Positions 33,301 to 42,619 of a DNA stretch of 64,000 nt are shown piece by piece (within the stretch, counting starts at the first letter, position 1; the number at the start of each line of letters is the position of its first letter). Source of the DNA: Adlercreutzia sp. ZJ176 (GTDB lineage: Bacteria; Actinomycetota; Coriobacteriia; Coriobacteriales; Eggerthellaceae). The notes beneath the pieces are model-generated. The model had not been told where the DNA came from. It searched no databases and saw only the letters and a list, made by a program, of their open reading frames with translations. Made by a program: the position numbers and the translations under genes. The DNA lies in the NCBI RefSeq assembly GCF_011038975.1, contig NZ_JAAKEC010000001.1, forward strand, positions 62,001 to 126,000. The letters run 5' to 3'.

Positions 33301-33329
33301 TTCCGTCCGTTCCGTCAGGACGGACGGAA
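33301..33329 (-). terminator. hairpin after the membrane protein gene 33338-34723
   Basis: TTCCGTCCGT (33301-33310) and ACGGACGGAA (33320-33329) form a perfect 10-bp stem with a 9-base loop, 9 bases after the stop codon of the minus-strand gene. There is no U tract, so termination strength is uncertain. Confidence 0.5.
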
Positions 33330-33337
33330 CCTCAAGC

Positions 33338-34723
33338 CTAGTAGAGGCCGAAGAAGTAGTCCAGCTCGTCTTCCCAGTCGTCCTGGTCCATGACCCACTT
33401 CCCGCCTCGGTACTCCACGTCGACGGAGAAGTAGCCGTCCTTCTCCATGCCGGCCTCGTTCACGGCCTGCATGAACAGCTCGCCGATGCGGGCGTAGCCC
33501 TGCTCCTGCGTCATGCTTCCCGCCTCGCCGGACGCCTTGAAGTCGTTGAGCAGCTCATTGAAGCGGTCGAGCACGTCGAACACGTCGCGGCACGTGACGT
33601 CAAAGGCCACGAAGCCCTCGGAGCTGCGGTCGACCACGTACATGCTCACTTCGTAGTCGAAGCCCTGCGTCATGAGGCGCGCGTACTCCATGGGGTCGAT
33701 GCCGCATTGCTCCATGGTGAGGCCCGTTCCCTCGGTGAAGTCCTCCTGGGCGAGCGCCGCGATGGAGGCGAGCATCTTCTCGTCGCCGCCCTTGATCTTG
33801 TCGAGCTCGGCGCTCACCATGTCGATGGCAGCCTTCTCGTCCTCGCTGTAGCCCGGAGCCGCCTCGTTGCCCGAGGACGCCTCGCTCGAGGACACGAGCC
33901 CTGGGCCGGAGCTGATCTCGTCCGACGCGATCTGGGACACGGCCATGCCGAAGAAGACGACGTAGCTGATGAGCACGACCAGCGAGAACGCAATGCCCAC
34001 CACGCCGCAGATGCGTCCCGCCTTCGCCGTGCCCGCCGTGCCGCCGGACTTGAGGTAGCGGCCGGCCAGCACGATGGCGACGATGCCCAGCACGATGCCC
34101 AGCACCACCGAGCTGGAGAGCACGATGGCCAAGATGCCGCACACGAGCGCGCCCGTGGCCTTGCCCGCGGAGACGGGGGCTGCGCCGCCCGGATAGGGCT
34201 GGCCGTAGGGCTGCGGGCCCGCCGGCGGCTGCCCGTAGGGAGGCACCGCGCCCGCAGGCTGCTGGTAAGGCTGGTAGGGCTGGCCGGCTGCCGGCTGGGG
34301 CGCGCCGTAGGGGTTCGCGCCCGCGGCGCCCGGGGCTCCTGCAGCGCCTGGGGCAGGCGCGCCATAAGGGTTCGCGGCGCCCTGCGCGGCCGCGGGGCCG
34401 GCTGCGCCGCCGTACGTCTGCTGGTAGGGGTTGCCCACGGGCTGCACCTGCACCTGCGCGGCGCCCCCAGCTGCGGGGCCCGCGGCCGCGTACGCGCCTG
34501 CCGCCGGCTCGGCCGCAGCAGGCTGCACCGAGGCGTAGGGGTTCGCCGGCTGCGCCACCTGCGGCGCGTCGGCGGCCGAGACCGCAGGCTCCTCCACGTC
34601 GCCGTACGGGTTCACCACCTGGATGGGCGATGCCTCGTTGTCGCGGGCGTCCGTGCCGAACAGCGAGTCGTCGCCGCTGTTCCCTTGGTCGTTGTCGTTG
34701 AAGATGCCATCCCGGTCGGCCAT
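33338..34723 (-). CDS. membrane protein with Pro/Ala-rich N-terminus, DUF4190-like helices and extracytoplasmic domain
   Basis: The 461-residue protein starts with about 185 residues of low-complexity sequence built on repeated NPYG/QPYQ/PAA units, likely disordered and cytoplasmic. Two membrane helices follow (GKATGALVCGILAIVLSSSV and ICGVVGIAFSLVVLISYVVF), in a DUF4190-like arrangement. An acidic linker and a C-terminal globular domain (about residues 290-461) come next, probably outside the cell. AGAAGGAGG precedes the ATG at 34723. The function is not known. Its ribosome site lies right after a terminator-like hairpin (34745-34783), which raises the question of how it is transcribed. Confidence 0.8.
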   Translation of the reverse strand: MADRDGIFNDNDQGNSGDDSLFGTDARDNEASPIQVVNPYGDVEEPAVSAADAPQVAQPANPYASVQPAAAEPAAGAYAAAGPAAGGAAQVQVQPVGNPYQQTYGGAAGPAAAQGAANPYGAPAPGAAGAPGAAGANPYGAPQPAAGQPYQPYQQPAGAVPPYGQPPAGPQPYGQPYPGGAAPVSAGKATGALVCGILAIVLSSSVVLGIVLGIVAIVLAGRYLKSGGTAGTAKAGRICGVVGIAFSLVVLISYVVFFGMAVSQIASDEISSGPGLVSSSEASSGNEAAPGYSEDEKAAIDMVSAELDKIKGGDEKMLASIAALAQEDFTEGTGLTMEQCGIDPMEYARLMTQGFDYEVSMYVVDRSSEGFVAFDVTCRDVFDVLDRFNELLNDFKASGEAGSMTQEQGYARIGELFMQAVNEAGMEKDGYFSVDVEYRGGKWVMDQDDWEDELDYFFGLY

Positions 34724-34744
34724 GAGCGACCTCCTTCTCAGGTA

Positions 34745-34783
34745 TGAAAAAAATGAGCCCGGGCGTTCAGGCCCAGGCTCATT
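34745..34783 (-). terminator. terminator (or leader attenuator) between cydB and the downstream membrane protein
   Basis: On the minus strand AATGAGCCTGGGC and GCCCGGGCTCATT pair around a short loop and are followed by seven T. This is a strong terminator for cydAB. It ends only about 20 bases before the next gene's start, and TACAAT overlaps its upstream edge, so the hairpin may instead sit in that gene's leader. Confidence 0.8.
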
Positions 34784-34976
34784 GTACCTAACTTCGGGGA
34801 GCTTGCGGCGCGCAACGCCGCCGCATTCCCCCGCGCATCGCGCTCGTGCGCCTCATGCGGCGCGCAGCCCAGATGCGAAGCTCAGACGAGCGCACCAAGC
34901 GCCGCCCCGCGCTGCGCCTTGCACGCCGCCTCACGCAAACCTCACACGCCGCCTCGCGCCGCGCGCTCTCACGCCC

Positions 34977-36002
34977 CTAGTGCGCCATGTCCTTCTCGGT
35001 CAGGCGGCCGCGGAACGTGCGGTAGATCACCACGTGGTAGACCAGCACGAGCGGCAGGCCGATGCACAGGATGATCGTCATGTACGTCAGCGACAGCTCG
35101 GAGGCGCCCGCGCTCATGAGCGTGATGGCTTCGCCGACGCTGCCGGCGCTGGCCACCACGAGGTTCGGGAACATCGAGCACGCGAGCAGGCCCACGAGGC
35201 ACAGCGCCGCAGCTGACTGCGCCAGAAACGCGATCAGGTCGTTCTTCTTCCCCATCACGAGGGCCGCCACGAGCGCCACCACCACGAGCGCCGCGAACAG
35301 CACGCGCAGGATGCCCAGCTCGGGAGCCATCTCGGGAGCCACGCCGCCCGCCAGCGCGAACGCGCTCACCACGGCGAACACCGCGAGCGCCGCGACCTGC
35401 AGCGGCATGCGCAGCTTGGCCGCGCGCAAGCGCAGCTCAGAGCCCTCGGGCGCCTTCAGCGCCAGCCAGCTCGCGCCCGCAGCCATGAACATGACCAGCC
35501 CGAGCACGCCCGTGAGCAGGGTGAACGGCGTCACCAGGCCCAGCAGCGGAATGCCCGCGTAGTCGCCGTTGGCGTCCATCGGGATGCCCGCGAAGATGTT
35601 GCCCACGGCCACGCCCAGAAGCAGCGCCGGGAGGAGCGAGCCCAGGAAGAAGCACACGTCCCACACCTTGCGCCACGCGCGGTCGCCCGCCCAGAACTCG
35701 AACGACACCGCGCGCACGATCAGGCCGAACAGCACCAGCATGACCGCCAGGTAGAAGCCCGAGAACGTGGTGGCGTACGCTGCCGGGAATGCCGCGAACA
35801 AGGCGCCGCCCGCCGTGAGCAGCCACACCTCGTTGCCGTCCCACACCGGCCCGATGGAGCGCCGCGCGATGGCGCGCTCCTTGTCGTTCTTGGCGACGAA
35901 GGGGTACAGCACGCCCACGCCCAGGTCAAAGCCGTCAAGGATGAAGTATCCCGCGATGAGGACGAAGATCAGGAAGAACCACAGTATGCTGAGAACGGTC
36001 AT
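34977..36002 (-). CDS. cydB: cytochrome bd ubiquinol/menaquinol oxidase subunit II
   Basis: The 341-residue protein has eight to nine membrane helices and the CydB hallmarks: FFLIFVLIAGYFILDGFDLGVG at the N-terminus, IGPVWDGNEVWLLTAGGALFAAFP and SFEFW. It supports CydA in binding haems and reducing O2 to water without proton pumping. In a strict anaerobe this oxidase mainly removes oxygen. The ATG start overlaps the cydA stop by one base (TAATG), so the two are translationally coupled. A strong hairpin lies 194 bases downstream. Confidence 0.97.
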   Translation of the reverse strand: MTVLSILWFFLIFVLIAGYFILDGFDLGVGVLYPFVAKNDKERAIARRSIGPVWDGNEVWLLTAGGALFAAFPAAYATTFSGFYLAVMLVLFGLIVRAVSFEFWAGDRAWRKVWDVCFFLGSLLPALLLGVAVGNIFAGIPMDANGDYAGIPLLGLVTPFTLLTGVLGLVMFMAAGASWLALKAPEGSELRLRAAKLRMPLQVAALAVFAVVSAFALAGGVAPEMAPELGILRVLFAALVVVALVAALVMGKKNDLIAFLAQSAAALCLVGLLACSMFPNLVVASAGSVGEAITLMSAGASELSLTYMTIILCIGLPLVLVYHVVIYRTFRGRLTEKDMAH

Positions 36003-37504
36003 TATCGATCGCCCCCTTCCTCAGAAGCCTTCGCAGAGGCGGCTTCGCCACCCGCAGCAGGAGCCTTCGCGGCAGCTGCGCTCACGAACGAGCCCGCAGC
36101 GCTTGCGGCGACGGCCTCGACGTCGGTCTCGTCCTCGGTGGGACCGGCCGCGATGAACTTGGAGATCACGCGCGCCCAGCCGACGAACAGCAGCAAGTAC
36201 ACGACCAGGAACAGCACGACCGTGATGAGCAGCTCGACCGGCGTGACCGAGGCCGACGTGCCGTTCGCGGTGAGCAGGGACACGCCGTCAGGGCCGGTGG
36301 TCGAGGGGTACACCACGTAGGGCTGGCGACCGAGCTCGGCGGTCATCCAGCCGCACTGGATGGCGAGGAACGGGAACACCGGGCAGATCAGCAGGAGATA
36401 CTGCAACCAGCGCATGCTCTTCACCTTCGCGCCCTTGCGCGAGAACACGAGCGCGAGCACCGCGCACAGCGCGATGGCGCCGAACATGGCCACCATGAGG
36501 TGGTAGGTCTGGAAGACGAAGTTCACCGGCATGGTCTCAGGGTCGATGTCGGCGTACTTCTCGGTCTGCGCCAGGTCGTTCAGGCCGGGGAACTCAGTGT
36601 CCCACGTGCCGGTGGCCAAAAAGCTCGTGCCGCCGGGGATGGCGAAGGGCGCGAGCACCTTCTCGCCGCTCTCGTCAACCCAGCCGAACGCGTACAGCGG
36701 CGGGGCCTCGGACTCGTACATGCCCTCCATCATGGCGAGCTTGGTAGGCTGCTCCTCCGCCACGATGACGGCCGAGGAGTGCGCGGTGCCCAGCATGACG
36801 CAGGTCGCCACAAGGCCCACGACGGCACCCACGCGCATCATCTTCATGGCAGCGCCCTCGTGGCGCTTCTTGAGGAGGTACCACGCGGCCACGGCCATCG
36901 AGATGAACGCGCCCATGATGAGCAGGCCCACCACGGTGTGCCCGTAGCGCGACAGCGTGGAGGGGTTGAACGCGGCGGCGAAGAAGTCCGTGATCACGGC
37001 CTGGCTGCCGTCAGCGGAGAGCTCGGCGCCCGCGGGCGTCTGCATCCACGAGTTGGCGATCAGGATCCAGAGCGCGCTCAAACACGAGCCGAACCAGACG
37101 AGCCACGACGACGCGAGGTAGAACTTCGGGCTCACCTTCTTGCGTCCGAACAGAAGCACGCCCAGGAACACCGACTCCAGGAAGAACGCGAACAGGGCCT
37201 CGGCGGCCAGCGGGGCGCCGAAGATGTCGCCCACGAAGCGCGCGTAGTTGGCCCAGTTGGTGCCGAACGAGAACTCCATGGTGATGCCCGTGGCCACGCC
37301 GATGGCGAACGTCGCCGTGAAGATCTTCACCCACATGCGCGCGAGCGCATCGTCCTCTGCGGACTTCGTGCGGTACGCCTTCGTGGCGAAGATGGCCATG
37401 ATGAGGCCGATGCCAATGGTGATTGGCACGAAGATGAAGTGATAACTTGCCGTCAGGGCGAACTGCAACCGCGCCAGCAAGACCGGATCAGCCAAGAAAT
37501 CCAT
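36002..37504 (-). CDS. cydA: cytochrome bd oxidase subunit I
   Basis: The 500-residue protein has the CydA pattern: haem-ligand region LTASYHFIFVPITIGIG (His22), FFLESVFLGVLLFGRKK with the conserved Glu, SRYGHTVVGLLIMGAF, a Q-loop region between about residues 240 and 330, and GWMTAELGRQPYVVY near the C-terminus. The last 50 residues are an Ala/Glu-rich tail not needed for the fold. AAGGAGGGGG precedes the ATG at 37504. It is the quinol-oxidising, haem b/d-carrying subunit. The cydDC assembly transporter is not in the window. Confidence 0.97.
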   Translation of the reverse strand: MDFLADPVLLARLQFALTASYHFIFVPITIGIGLIMAIFATKAYRTKSAEDDALARMWVKIFTATFAIGVATGITMEFSFGTNWANYARFVGDIFGAPLAAEALFAFFLESVFLGVLLFGRKKVSPKFYLASSWLVWFGSCLSALWILIANSWMQTPAGAELSADGSQAVITDFFAAAFNPSTLSRYGHTVVGLLIMGAFISMAVAAWYLLKKRHEGAAMKMMRVGAVVGLVATCVMLGTAHSSAVIVAEEQPTKLAMMEGMYESEAPPLYAFGWVDESGEKVLAPFAIPGGTSFLATGTWDTEFPGLNDLAQTEKYADIDPETMPVNFVFQTYHLMVAMFGAIALCAVLALVFSRKGAKVKSMRWLQYLLLICPVFPFLAIQCGWMTAELGRQPYVVYPSTTGPDGVSLLTANGTSASVTPVELLITVVLFLVVYLLLFVGWARVISKFIAAGPTEDETDVEAVAASAAGSFVSAAAAKAPAAGGEAASAKASEEGGDR

Positions 37505-37890
37505 AGACCCCCTCCTTACCTTTCCTCAATTGCTCCTAATTGCTACTAGCCGAGTAACATTGTAACCGCTCCGCGCATCGTTAAGAAGCACGATCAACGT
37601 TTTTCTGAGCGAATGTTGCCGAGGCGTTGAGGGGGCCGCGCGGGTGCCATGCCCGACAGGCCGCACGAAGGCTGCCGCGAGCGAGAAGCACGCGAAAGAC
37701 ACCAGAGACGCGAAGCAGACGAGCCGCGCGAAGGCTGCCGCGAGCACACGCCGGGCGAAAGCAACCTCCAACCCGAAGAACTTGGCTCACGCGGAAGCCG
37801 ATCGGCAGGAAAGCAGCTCGGATACTTTGATAGAATATGGATTTGGCTCTAAGTGCATACACCAATGTTTGAGACGCTGGGGGAAGCGCA
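37505..37890. other. divergent region cydA / TetR
   Basis: No gene is seen. On the minus strand TACAAT (37564-37559) may be the -10 of cydAB. The tandem 10-mers AATTGCTCCT and AATTGCTACT (37528-37547) lie in the cydA leader and could be a regulator site. CGAAGGCTGCCGCGA occurs at 37666-37680 and 37729-37743 (a near copy at 44257-44271). TAGAAT at 37831-37836 is a possible -10 for the TetR gene. Confidence 0.5.
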
Positions 37891-38523
37891 ATGACCGACA
37901 GTCTTCAGATCTACGTAAACGCCGAGACCAAGCTCGCGGTCGTCGAGGCGCTGGCAGCCCTCCTCGAGGACACGGACATCGAAAAGGTCACCGTCGACAG
38001 CCTGTGCGAGCGCGCCAACATATCACGCAGCACGTTCTATCGCAACTTCGACAACAAAGAGGCCGTCACCCAGTGGCACCTGCAGTTCGTCCACTCCCAA
38101 AGCACCGATGAGATCGGCAGGTCCCTGTCCTTCTACAACGGCTATCTTCTCGCGGAGATGATGCTCTCGCGGTACGAGAGCCTCTATGAGAGCGTCGCCC
38201 AGCACCAGCTTTACAACTCCCTCTCGCGCTTCGCTACCGAGACACGCGAGAAGGCGCTGCGAACCACCCTTCAGAACTACCATCACCAGAGGGTCACGCC
38301 CCAGCTTGAGTTCGAAATCGAGGCGCTCGTGGCCATGGAGATAGCGATGCTCCCGCAATGGCGCATTGCCGGAGTGAGCCTCGAGGACAAGTGCCATTGG
38401 CTGACCGACCTGGTTCCACGAACGCTGTTTCGCCTGATAAACGAGCCCGTCAGACCTTCAATGCCCTCATGGGGTGCGCCAGGCCGAATGCCGCGGACGC
38501 GAAAGCCGCTGCCATCAGAATGA
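37891..38523 (+). CDS. TetR/AcrR-family transcriptional regulator
   Basis: The 210-residue protein has an N-terminal TetR helix-turn-helix (VDSLCERANISRSTFYRNFDNKEAV, about residues 36-60) and an all-helical ligand domain. GGGGGAAG precedes the ATG at 37891. Its last 74 bases overlap, tail to tail, the end of the MFS gene on the opposite strand. It is the only regulator gene beside the Mop3 operon and is the likely local controller of that operon, although the presumed operon promoter lies 5.4 kb away near 43950. Confidence 0.88.
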   Translation: MTDSLQIYVNAETKLAVVEALAALLEDTDIEKVTVDSLCERANISRSTFYRNFDNKEAVTQWHLQFVHSQSTDEIGRSLSFYNGYLLAEMMLSRYESLYESVAQHQLYNSLSRFATETREKALRTTLQNYHHQRVTPQLEFEIEALVAMEIAMLPQWRIAGVSLEDKCHWLTDLVPRTLFRLINEPVRPSMPSWGAPGRMPRTRKPLPSE

Positions 38524-39649
38524 TGAAAGCGGCGTTTTCGCCCCACGAGGGCACCAGCGCCATCGACGCGGCGAAGACATAAGGGCCCACGAACGGACCG
38601 AGGCTCATGACCGAAGACATCAGGCCGCTCGCAAAGGGGATGCGCTCCTGGGGAGTTATGTTTCCGACTGCGTTCTGCGCCGCCGTGAAAAACGTGGATC
38701 CGCCGAGCCCGAGCATGAACACGCCCAGCGCATACGCAACGGAGGATGACGCAAGCAGGCAGGGGACCAGTCCCGCCCCTACCAAGACAGCCGATGCCCC
38801 GAAGAGGCGCGTGCCGAACATCCTCAGAGCCGGAAGGAAGACAAGACCGCTCACTATCGAGCCTATGCCGCAGCAGTTGATGACCAGAGCCGCCTCACCC
38901 GGCCCGGCAAGCCCCCGCACGTCGAGGACGGTTGACGTGATGACCTGGACCGTGGTCACGCAAGTCCACGCCACGAGGGTAAACGCCGCGTATCCCCAAA
39001 CGGCCCCTGGCATCCTCTTCGCCGTAGCCCCCCTTGGCCCGCAAAGCAGACGCTGGCTGCGGGCGCGCGCCTTCGCCTCCGGCATCCAGGCGACCGAAAC
39101 GCAGAGCGGGCCAAGCCCGATCAGATAGGCCAAGAAGGGATAGTTCCACTGAATCTCGGTCAGAAAGCCGGCGGCGGTCGTATACACGAGGGCGAACACG
39201 AATTGGATCGTCGTTCCGTACCCGAGAAGGCGGCTGCGCTCCTCGCCTTCGAAAAAGGCCACGATCGTCGCGCTGCCCACCGGCATCACAATGCCCAGGC
39301 CGATGCCGACGATGATGCGCGACACGATGACGTAGGTGTAGTCCGTGATGCTCGGCAGCAGGAAGGGAAGCGCGCCTCCCAGCGACATCGTCACCGTGCC
39401 GACGACCGCCGCGCGCTTGAAGCCCACCTTGGCGAGAACGGCCCCGCTCAAGATGCTCATCGGCACCGAGACGATGCCCGTGATGCTGTTCGCGAACATG
39501 ATGGTCGTGATCGGCGTTCCCGCGAAATGACGCGCGAACGCGGCGATGGAGGGCGTCAAGATCGTGAACTCGCCCATGACACAATACAGCGCGAGGATCC
39601 CTATCACGCCCTTGAGGGGCACGGTTGTTGCTTTTGTCTCATCACGCAT
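38450..39649 (-). CDS. MFS transporter of the Mop3 module (downstream copy)
   Basis: The 399-residue protein has twelve membrane helices and MFS features (GAVLAKVGFKRAAVVG after helix 2-3, VSRIIVGIGLGIVMPVGSATI in helix 4). The ATG at 39649 is chosen because CCAGGAG lies six bases upstream; an open frame extends to 39808 without support. It is the last gene of the Mop3 group on the minus strand. Its end overlaps the convergent TetR gene by 74 bases. It probably imports the Mop3 substrate or exports the product. Confidence 0.88.
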   Translation of the reverse strand: MRDETKATTVPLKGVIGILALYCVMGEFTILTPSIAAFARHFAGTPITTIMFANSITGIVSVPMSILSGAVLAKVGFKRAAVVGTVTMSLGGALPFLLPSITDYTYVIVSRIIVGIGLGIVMPVGSATIVAFFEGEERSRLLGYGTTIQFVFALVYTTAAGFLTEIQWNYPFLAYLIGLGPLCVSVAWMPEAKARARSQRLLCGPRGATAKRMPGAVWGYAAFTLVAWTCVTTVQVITSTVLDVRGLAGPGEAALVINCCGIGSIVSGLVFLPALRMFGTRLFGASAVLVGAGLVPCLLASSSVAYALGVFMLGLGGSTFFTAAQNAVGNITPQERIPFASGLMSSVMSLGPFVGPYVFAASMALVPSWGENAAFIILMAAAFASAAFGLAHPMRALKV

Positions 39650-39843
39650 GAGCATCTCCTGGAGGTTCTGCGAAAGCGCCATCGCCCGTCGAGCTGCGGC
39701 GGCCGCGCAGCGAAGGCAAGGTGGCGAGCTTCGCAAGTGACATCGCGCAAAGCCAAGCAGCCGCAGCCGAAGGCCACGGAGGCGGGTCGTCAGCACGCCC
39801 GCCCCCACGGCCTTCGCTTGTTGCCCGAAAGGGCGCCGTCAGC

Positions 39844-40197
39844 CTACTCGGTCGGAGCCCACATTACCTGCTTGGGCTTCTTTGCCAGCTCGGCTGCCAT
39901 TTCTTCGATGGTTCCGAAGCGCATGCACGCTGCCAGGCAATTGTGCACGCATGCAGGCTCCCGGTTGTTCTCGAGCCTTCTCGCGCACAGGTCGCACAGG
40001 TCAGTCGGGACGGCGATCTTGTTCCAGTTGAAGCTGGATCCCTGATCGTTGGCGTCATCTTTCTGCCACGGGCCGTCGTCCAACACGCGGATACCCCATT
40101 TCCCCACGGGGAAGTCATGCTCTTCCTTGCAGGCCACCTCGCAGGATTGGCAGCCCGTGCAGTACTCGTAGTCGATAAGAAGCGCGTATTTCGGCAT
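39844..40197 (-). CDS. 4Fe-4S ferredoxin-like small subunit of Mop3
   Basis: The 117-residue protein has C13-x2-C16-x2-C19-x3-C23 and C68-x2-C71-x11-C83-x3-C87 plus C91, almost the same layout as the Mop1 small subunit, and the same start MPKYALLIDYEYCTGC versus MRQVIVVDYEFCSGC. It starts 2 bases after the Mop3 catalytic gene. It should carry electrons to the catalytic subunit in the cytoplasm. An imperfect GC-rich hairpin (about 39768-39822) lies just downstream. Confidence 0.93.
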   Translation of the reverse strand: MPKYALLIDYEYCTGCQSCEVACKEEHDFPVGKWGIRVLDDGPWQKDDANDQGSSFNWNKIAVPTDLCDLCARRLENNREPACVHNCLAACMRFGTIEEMAAELAKKPKQVMWAPTE

Positions 40198-40199
40198 CG

Positions 40200-42566
40200 T
40201 TACACCAGCTTTCCGAATTTTGACCAAACGTCGTTCATGTCCACATCGTGGTTCTCTTGAAGCGGCCTGATGGCGCAATGGGTGCACTTATAGGGTGCGC
40301 AGAGGCCCATCGGATTGTTGTGGCCAACGGGGACGAGGTTGTCCACGCCGGAAAGGCCGGCTCCGAAGAGGTTCGGCGCGCTGCCGTCTTGCTCCGGGAA
40401 CCACCACCCGTGCTGCGCCATCACCGTGCCCGAGCGCACCGTGGGCGTCACCTTCGCCTTGAACTTGGCGGACCCGTACTCGTTGTAGATCTCCACCCAC
40501 TGCCCGTCGCTCACGCCGCAGCGCTCGGCATCTGCCGGGCTGACCTCGATGAGGGGGTTGGGGTTGAGCTCGCGCAGACGCGGGACCTGGCGCTCTTCGC
40601 TGTGGAAGAACGCGAAGGTTCGCGCACCCGTCGTGAGCACGAACGGGTACTTCTCCGCGATCTCCGGGTGAGCCGTGGGGCTCAGCGCGGGCTCCTCGTA
40701 GTGCGGCAGAGGATCGAGGCCCGCCATCTGGTACTGGCTCGACCACAGCTCGACGCGTCCCGTCGGCGTGAGGAAGCCCTTCTGCCCATCGGGGCGGAGC
40801 TTGCCGAGCTCGTACTTCCAGTAGAAGACCTTGCGCTTGTACTTGACGAGCTCGCGCACCTCGGCGAAGGTGTGGCGGCCTTCGAGGCGGTTCTTCTCCA
40901 AGTAGTCGATCGGGCCCTCGTAGACGCTCTTCGCGCCCTCGCCGATCTTCTCGGCGAACAGCGCCGTGATCTCCAGGTCGCTTTTCGCCTCCCCGAGCGG
41001 CTCGATGGCCTTGTTGCCGACTCCGGTGACTATCGAGGCGGCGCCGTAGTGCGTCCTGTTCACGCTGTCGTGCTCAGCCACCGTCGACAGCGGCAGGAAC
41101 ACGTCGCAGAGCGCCTGGATGGTCGGCGTGATGAAGCAGTCCGTGCCGAAGCAGAACTCCATGGACCGCTCCATGGCCGCCTGCCAGCGCTTCGTCTCCG
41201 CAGATGCGCTCGCGACGAACATGTTGGTCGACTGGATCCAGCCCATGCGGATGGGATAGGGCTCGTCGGTCTCAAGCGCATGGAGCATCGAGTCAGCATG
41301 CGAGATGGTCACCTGCGTGCAGAAGAACGGGTAGTCAGCCATCCCGACGCACTTGTTGCGAAGCTCCTCGGACATCGAGTACCACCCCGCCGTAACGAAG
41401 GAGCGCTGCTCGTTGTTGTCGGCAGCCTGCTGGTCCTTGGTGCCGGCGACCAGGTCTTCCGGCTCGCTCATGTCGGCGACGATGTTGCCGCCCGGAACGT
41501 CCAGGTTGCCCGTGAGCGCCATGCAGGCCATGATGCACTGGCATGCCTGCATGCCGTTCGGGTTCTGGTCCAAGGCAAGCCCGATCGCAATGGAGGCTGG
41601 CTTTGAGGTGGCGTAGAGGCGAACGGCCTTGTAGATGTCCTCGACGTCGACCTCGCAGATCTGCGCGGCCCGCTCCGGCGTCATGGTCTTGACGCGCTCG
41701 GAGAACTCATCGAACCCGTAGCACCAGTTCTCGACGAAGTCGTGGTCGTAGAGGTCCTCGCTTATGATGATGTTCGCCCACGCCATCGCCATGGCGGCGT
41801 CGGTGCCGGGGCGAACGCGCAGCTGAACCTCCGAGCGCGTGGCGAGCCAGTTCACGCGGGGGTCGACGGAGATGATCTTCGCGCCGCGCTTCATGAGGTC
41901 GATGACGGCGTGGCCGAACATGCCGTCGCCGTTCGAGGCGAGCGGCATCTTTCCCCAGATGACGATGGTCTTCGGCGGGGTATAGCTCGGATCGTCGTAC
42001 CCGCCCTCGAGTCCTCCCGCGTAGTCAATCTCGGGATAGAGCGCGCCGATGGTCATGTTGGCCGCCATCATGCGAGGCTGGTAGCATGCGAAGCCCGACA
42101 GGCCGCAAGCGAGGTTGGGCGTGCTGAACACGCTCAGGATGTAGTCTTGCTGCAGCATGCCGTCGCGGCCCGTGCCCACGAAGACGGCGAAAGTCTCCTT
42201 GCCGTACTTCTCGGTGAGCCGACGCCATTCGGACACGACCAGATCAGTAGCCTCGTCCCAGCTGCAGCGCTCCCACGCATCGGCGTCCCCGCGCTTGTCG
42301 CGCGCACGCTTCATCGGATACGTCACGCGACTCGGGTTGTAGATGTAATCCTTGAGGGCAAGGCACCTCGGGCACAAGCGACCTTTCGTGATGGGGTCGT
42401 TCTCGTCTCCCTCAACGTGGTCGATGCGACCCTCCTTGTCGACGTAGAGCTTCACGCCGCAGCCAACGGGATGGCAGCCCGGAGGCGACCAGACCGACGA
42501 CCTCACCACCGTGAAGTCACCTTCTTCGTACTTCCAAGGCTTGCCCAGGTCGTTTTCGAACTTCAT
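40200..42566 (-). CDS. molybdopterin oxidoreductase catalytic subunit Mop3 (Mop1-like)
   Basis: The 788-residue protein resembles Mop1 throughout: Fe-S cysteines C31-x4-C36 and C65-x2-C68 in GRLCPRC, TIVIWGKMPLASNGDGMFGH, VRPGTDAAMAMAWANI, TGNLDVPGGN, and a C-terminal domain from TTGARTFAFFHSEERQ to QHGWWFPEQDG. The likely metal-ligand Cys is in SGFACYQPR, matching SGQACYAPR of Mop1. No export signal is present. AAAGGATT lies before the ATG at 42566. Mop1 and Mop3 are paralogues of the soluble branch that includes characterised gut catechol dehydroxylases (family knowledge); the substrates may differ, as regulator and transporter types do. Confidence 0.92.
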   Translation of the reverse strand: MKFENDLGKPWKYEEGDFTVVRSSVWSPPGCHPVGCGVKLYVDKEGRIDHVEGDENDPITKGRLCPRCLALKDYIYNPSRVTYPMKRARDKRGDADAWERCSWDEATDLVVSEWRRLTEKYGKETFAVFVGTGRDGMLQQDYILSVFSTPNLACGLSGFACYQPRMMAANMTIGALYPEIDYAGGLEGGYDDPSYTPPKTIVIWGKMPLASNGDGMFGHAVIDLMKRGAKIISVDPRVNWLATRSEVQLRVRPGTDAAMAMAWANIIISEDLYDHDFVENWCYGFDEFSERVKTMTPERAAQICEVDVEDIYKAVRLYATSKPASIAIGLALDQNPNGMQACQCIMACMALTGNLDVPGGNIVADMSEPEDLVAGTKDQQAADNNEQRSFVTAGWYSMSEELRNKCVGMADYPFFCTQVTISHADSMLHALETDEPYPIRMGWIQSTNMFVASASAETKRWQAAMERSMEFCFGTDCFITPTIQALCDVFLPLSTVAEHDSVNRTHYGAASIVTGVGNKAIEPLGEAKSDLEITALFAEKIGEGAKSVYEGPIDYLEKNRLEGRHTFAEVRELVKYKRKVFYWKYELGKLRPDGQKGFLTPTGRVELWSSQYQMAGLDPLPHYEEPALSPTAHPEIAEKYPFVLTTGARTFAFFHSEERQVPRLRELNPNPLIEVSPADAERCGVSDGQWVEIYNEYGSAKFKAKVTPTVRSGTVMAQHGWWFPEQDGSAPNLFGAGLSGVDNLVPVGHNNPMGLCAPYKCTHCAIRPLQENHDVDMNDVWSKFGKLV

Positions 42567-42619
42567 GTTGGAATCCTTTCCTTTCCAGTCGATGGATTGT
42601 TCGCAAAGAGCCGAAGATC

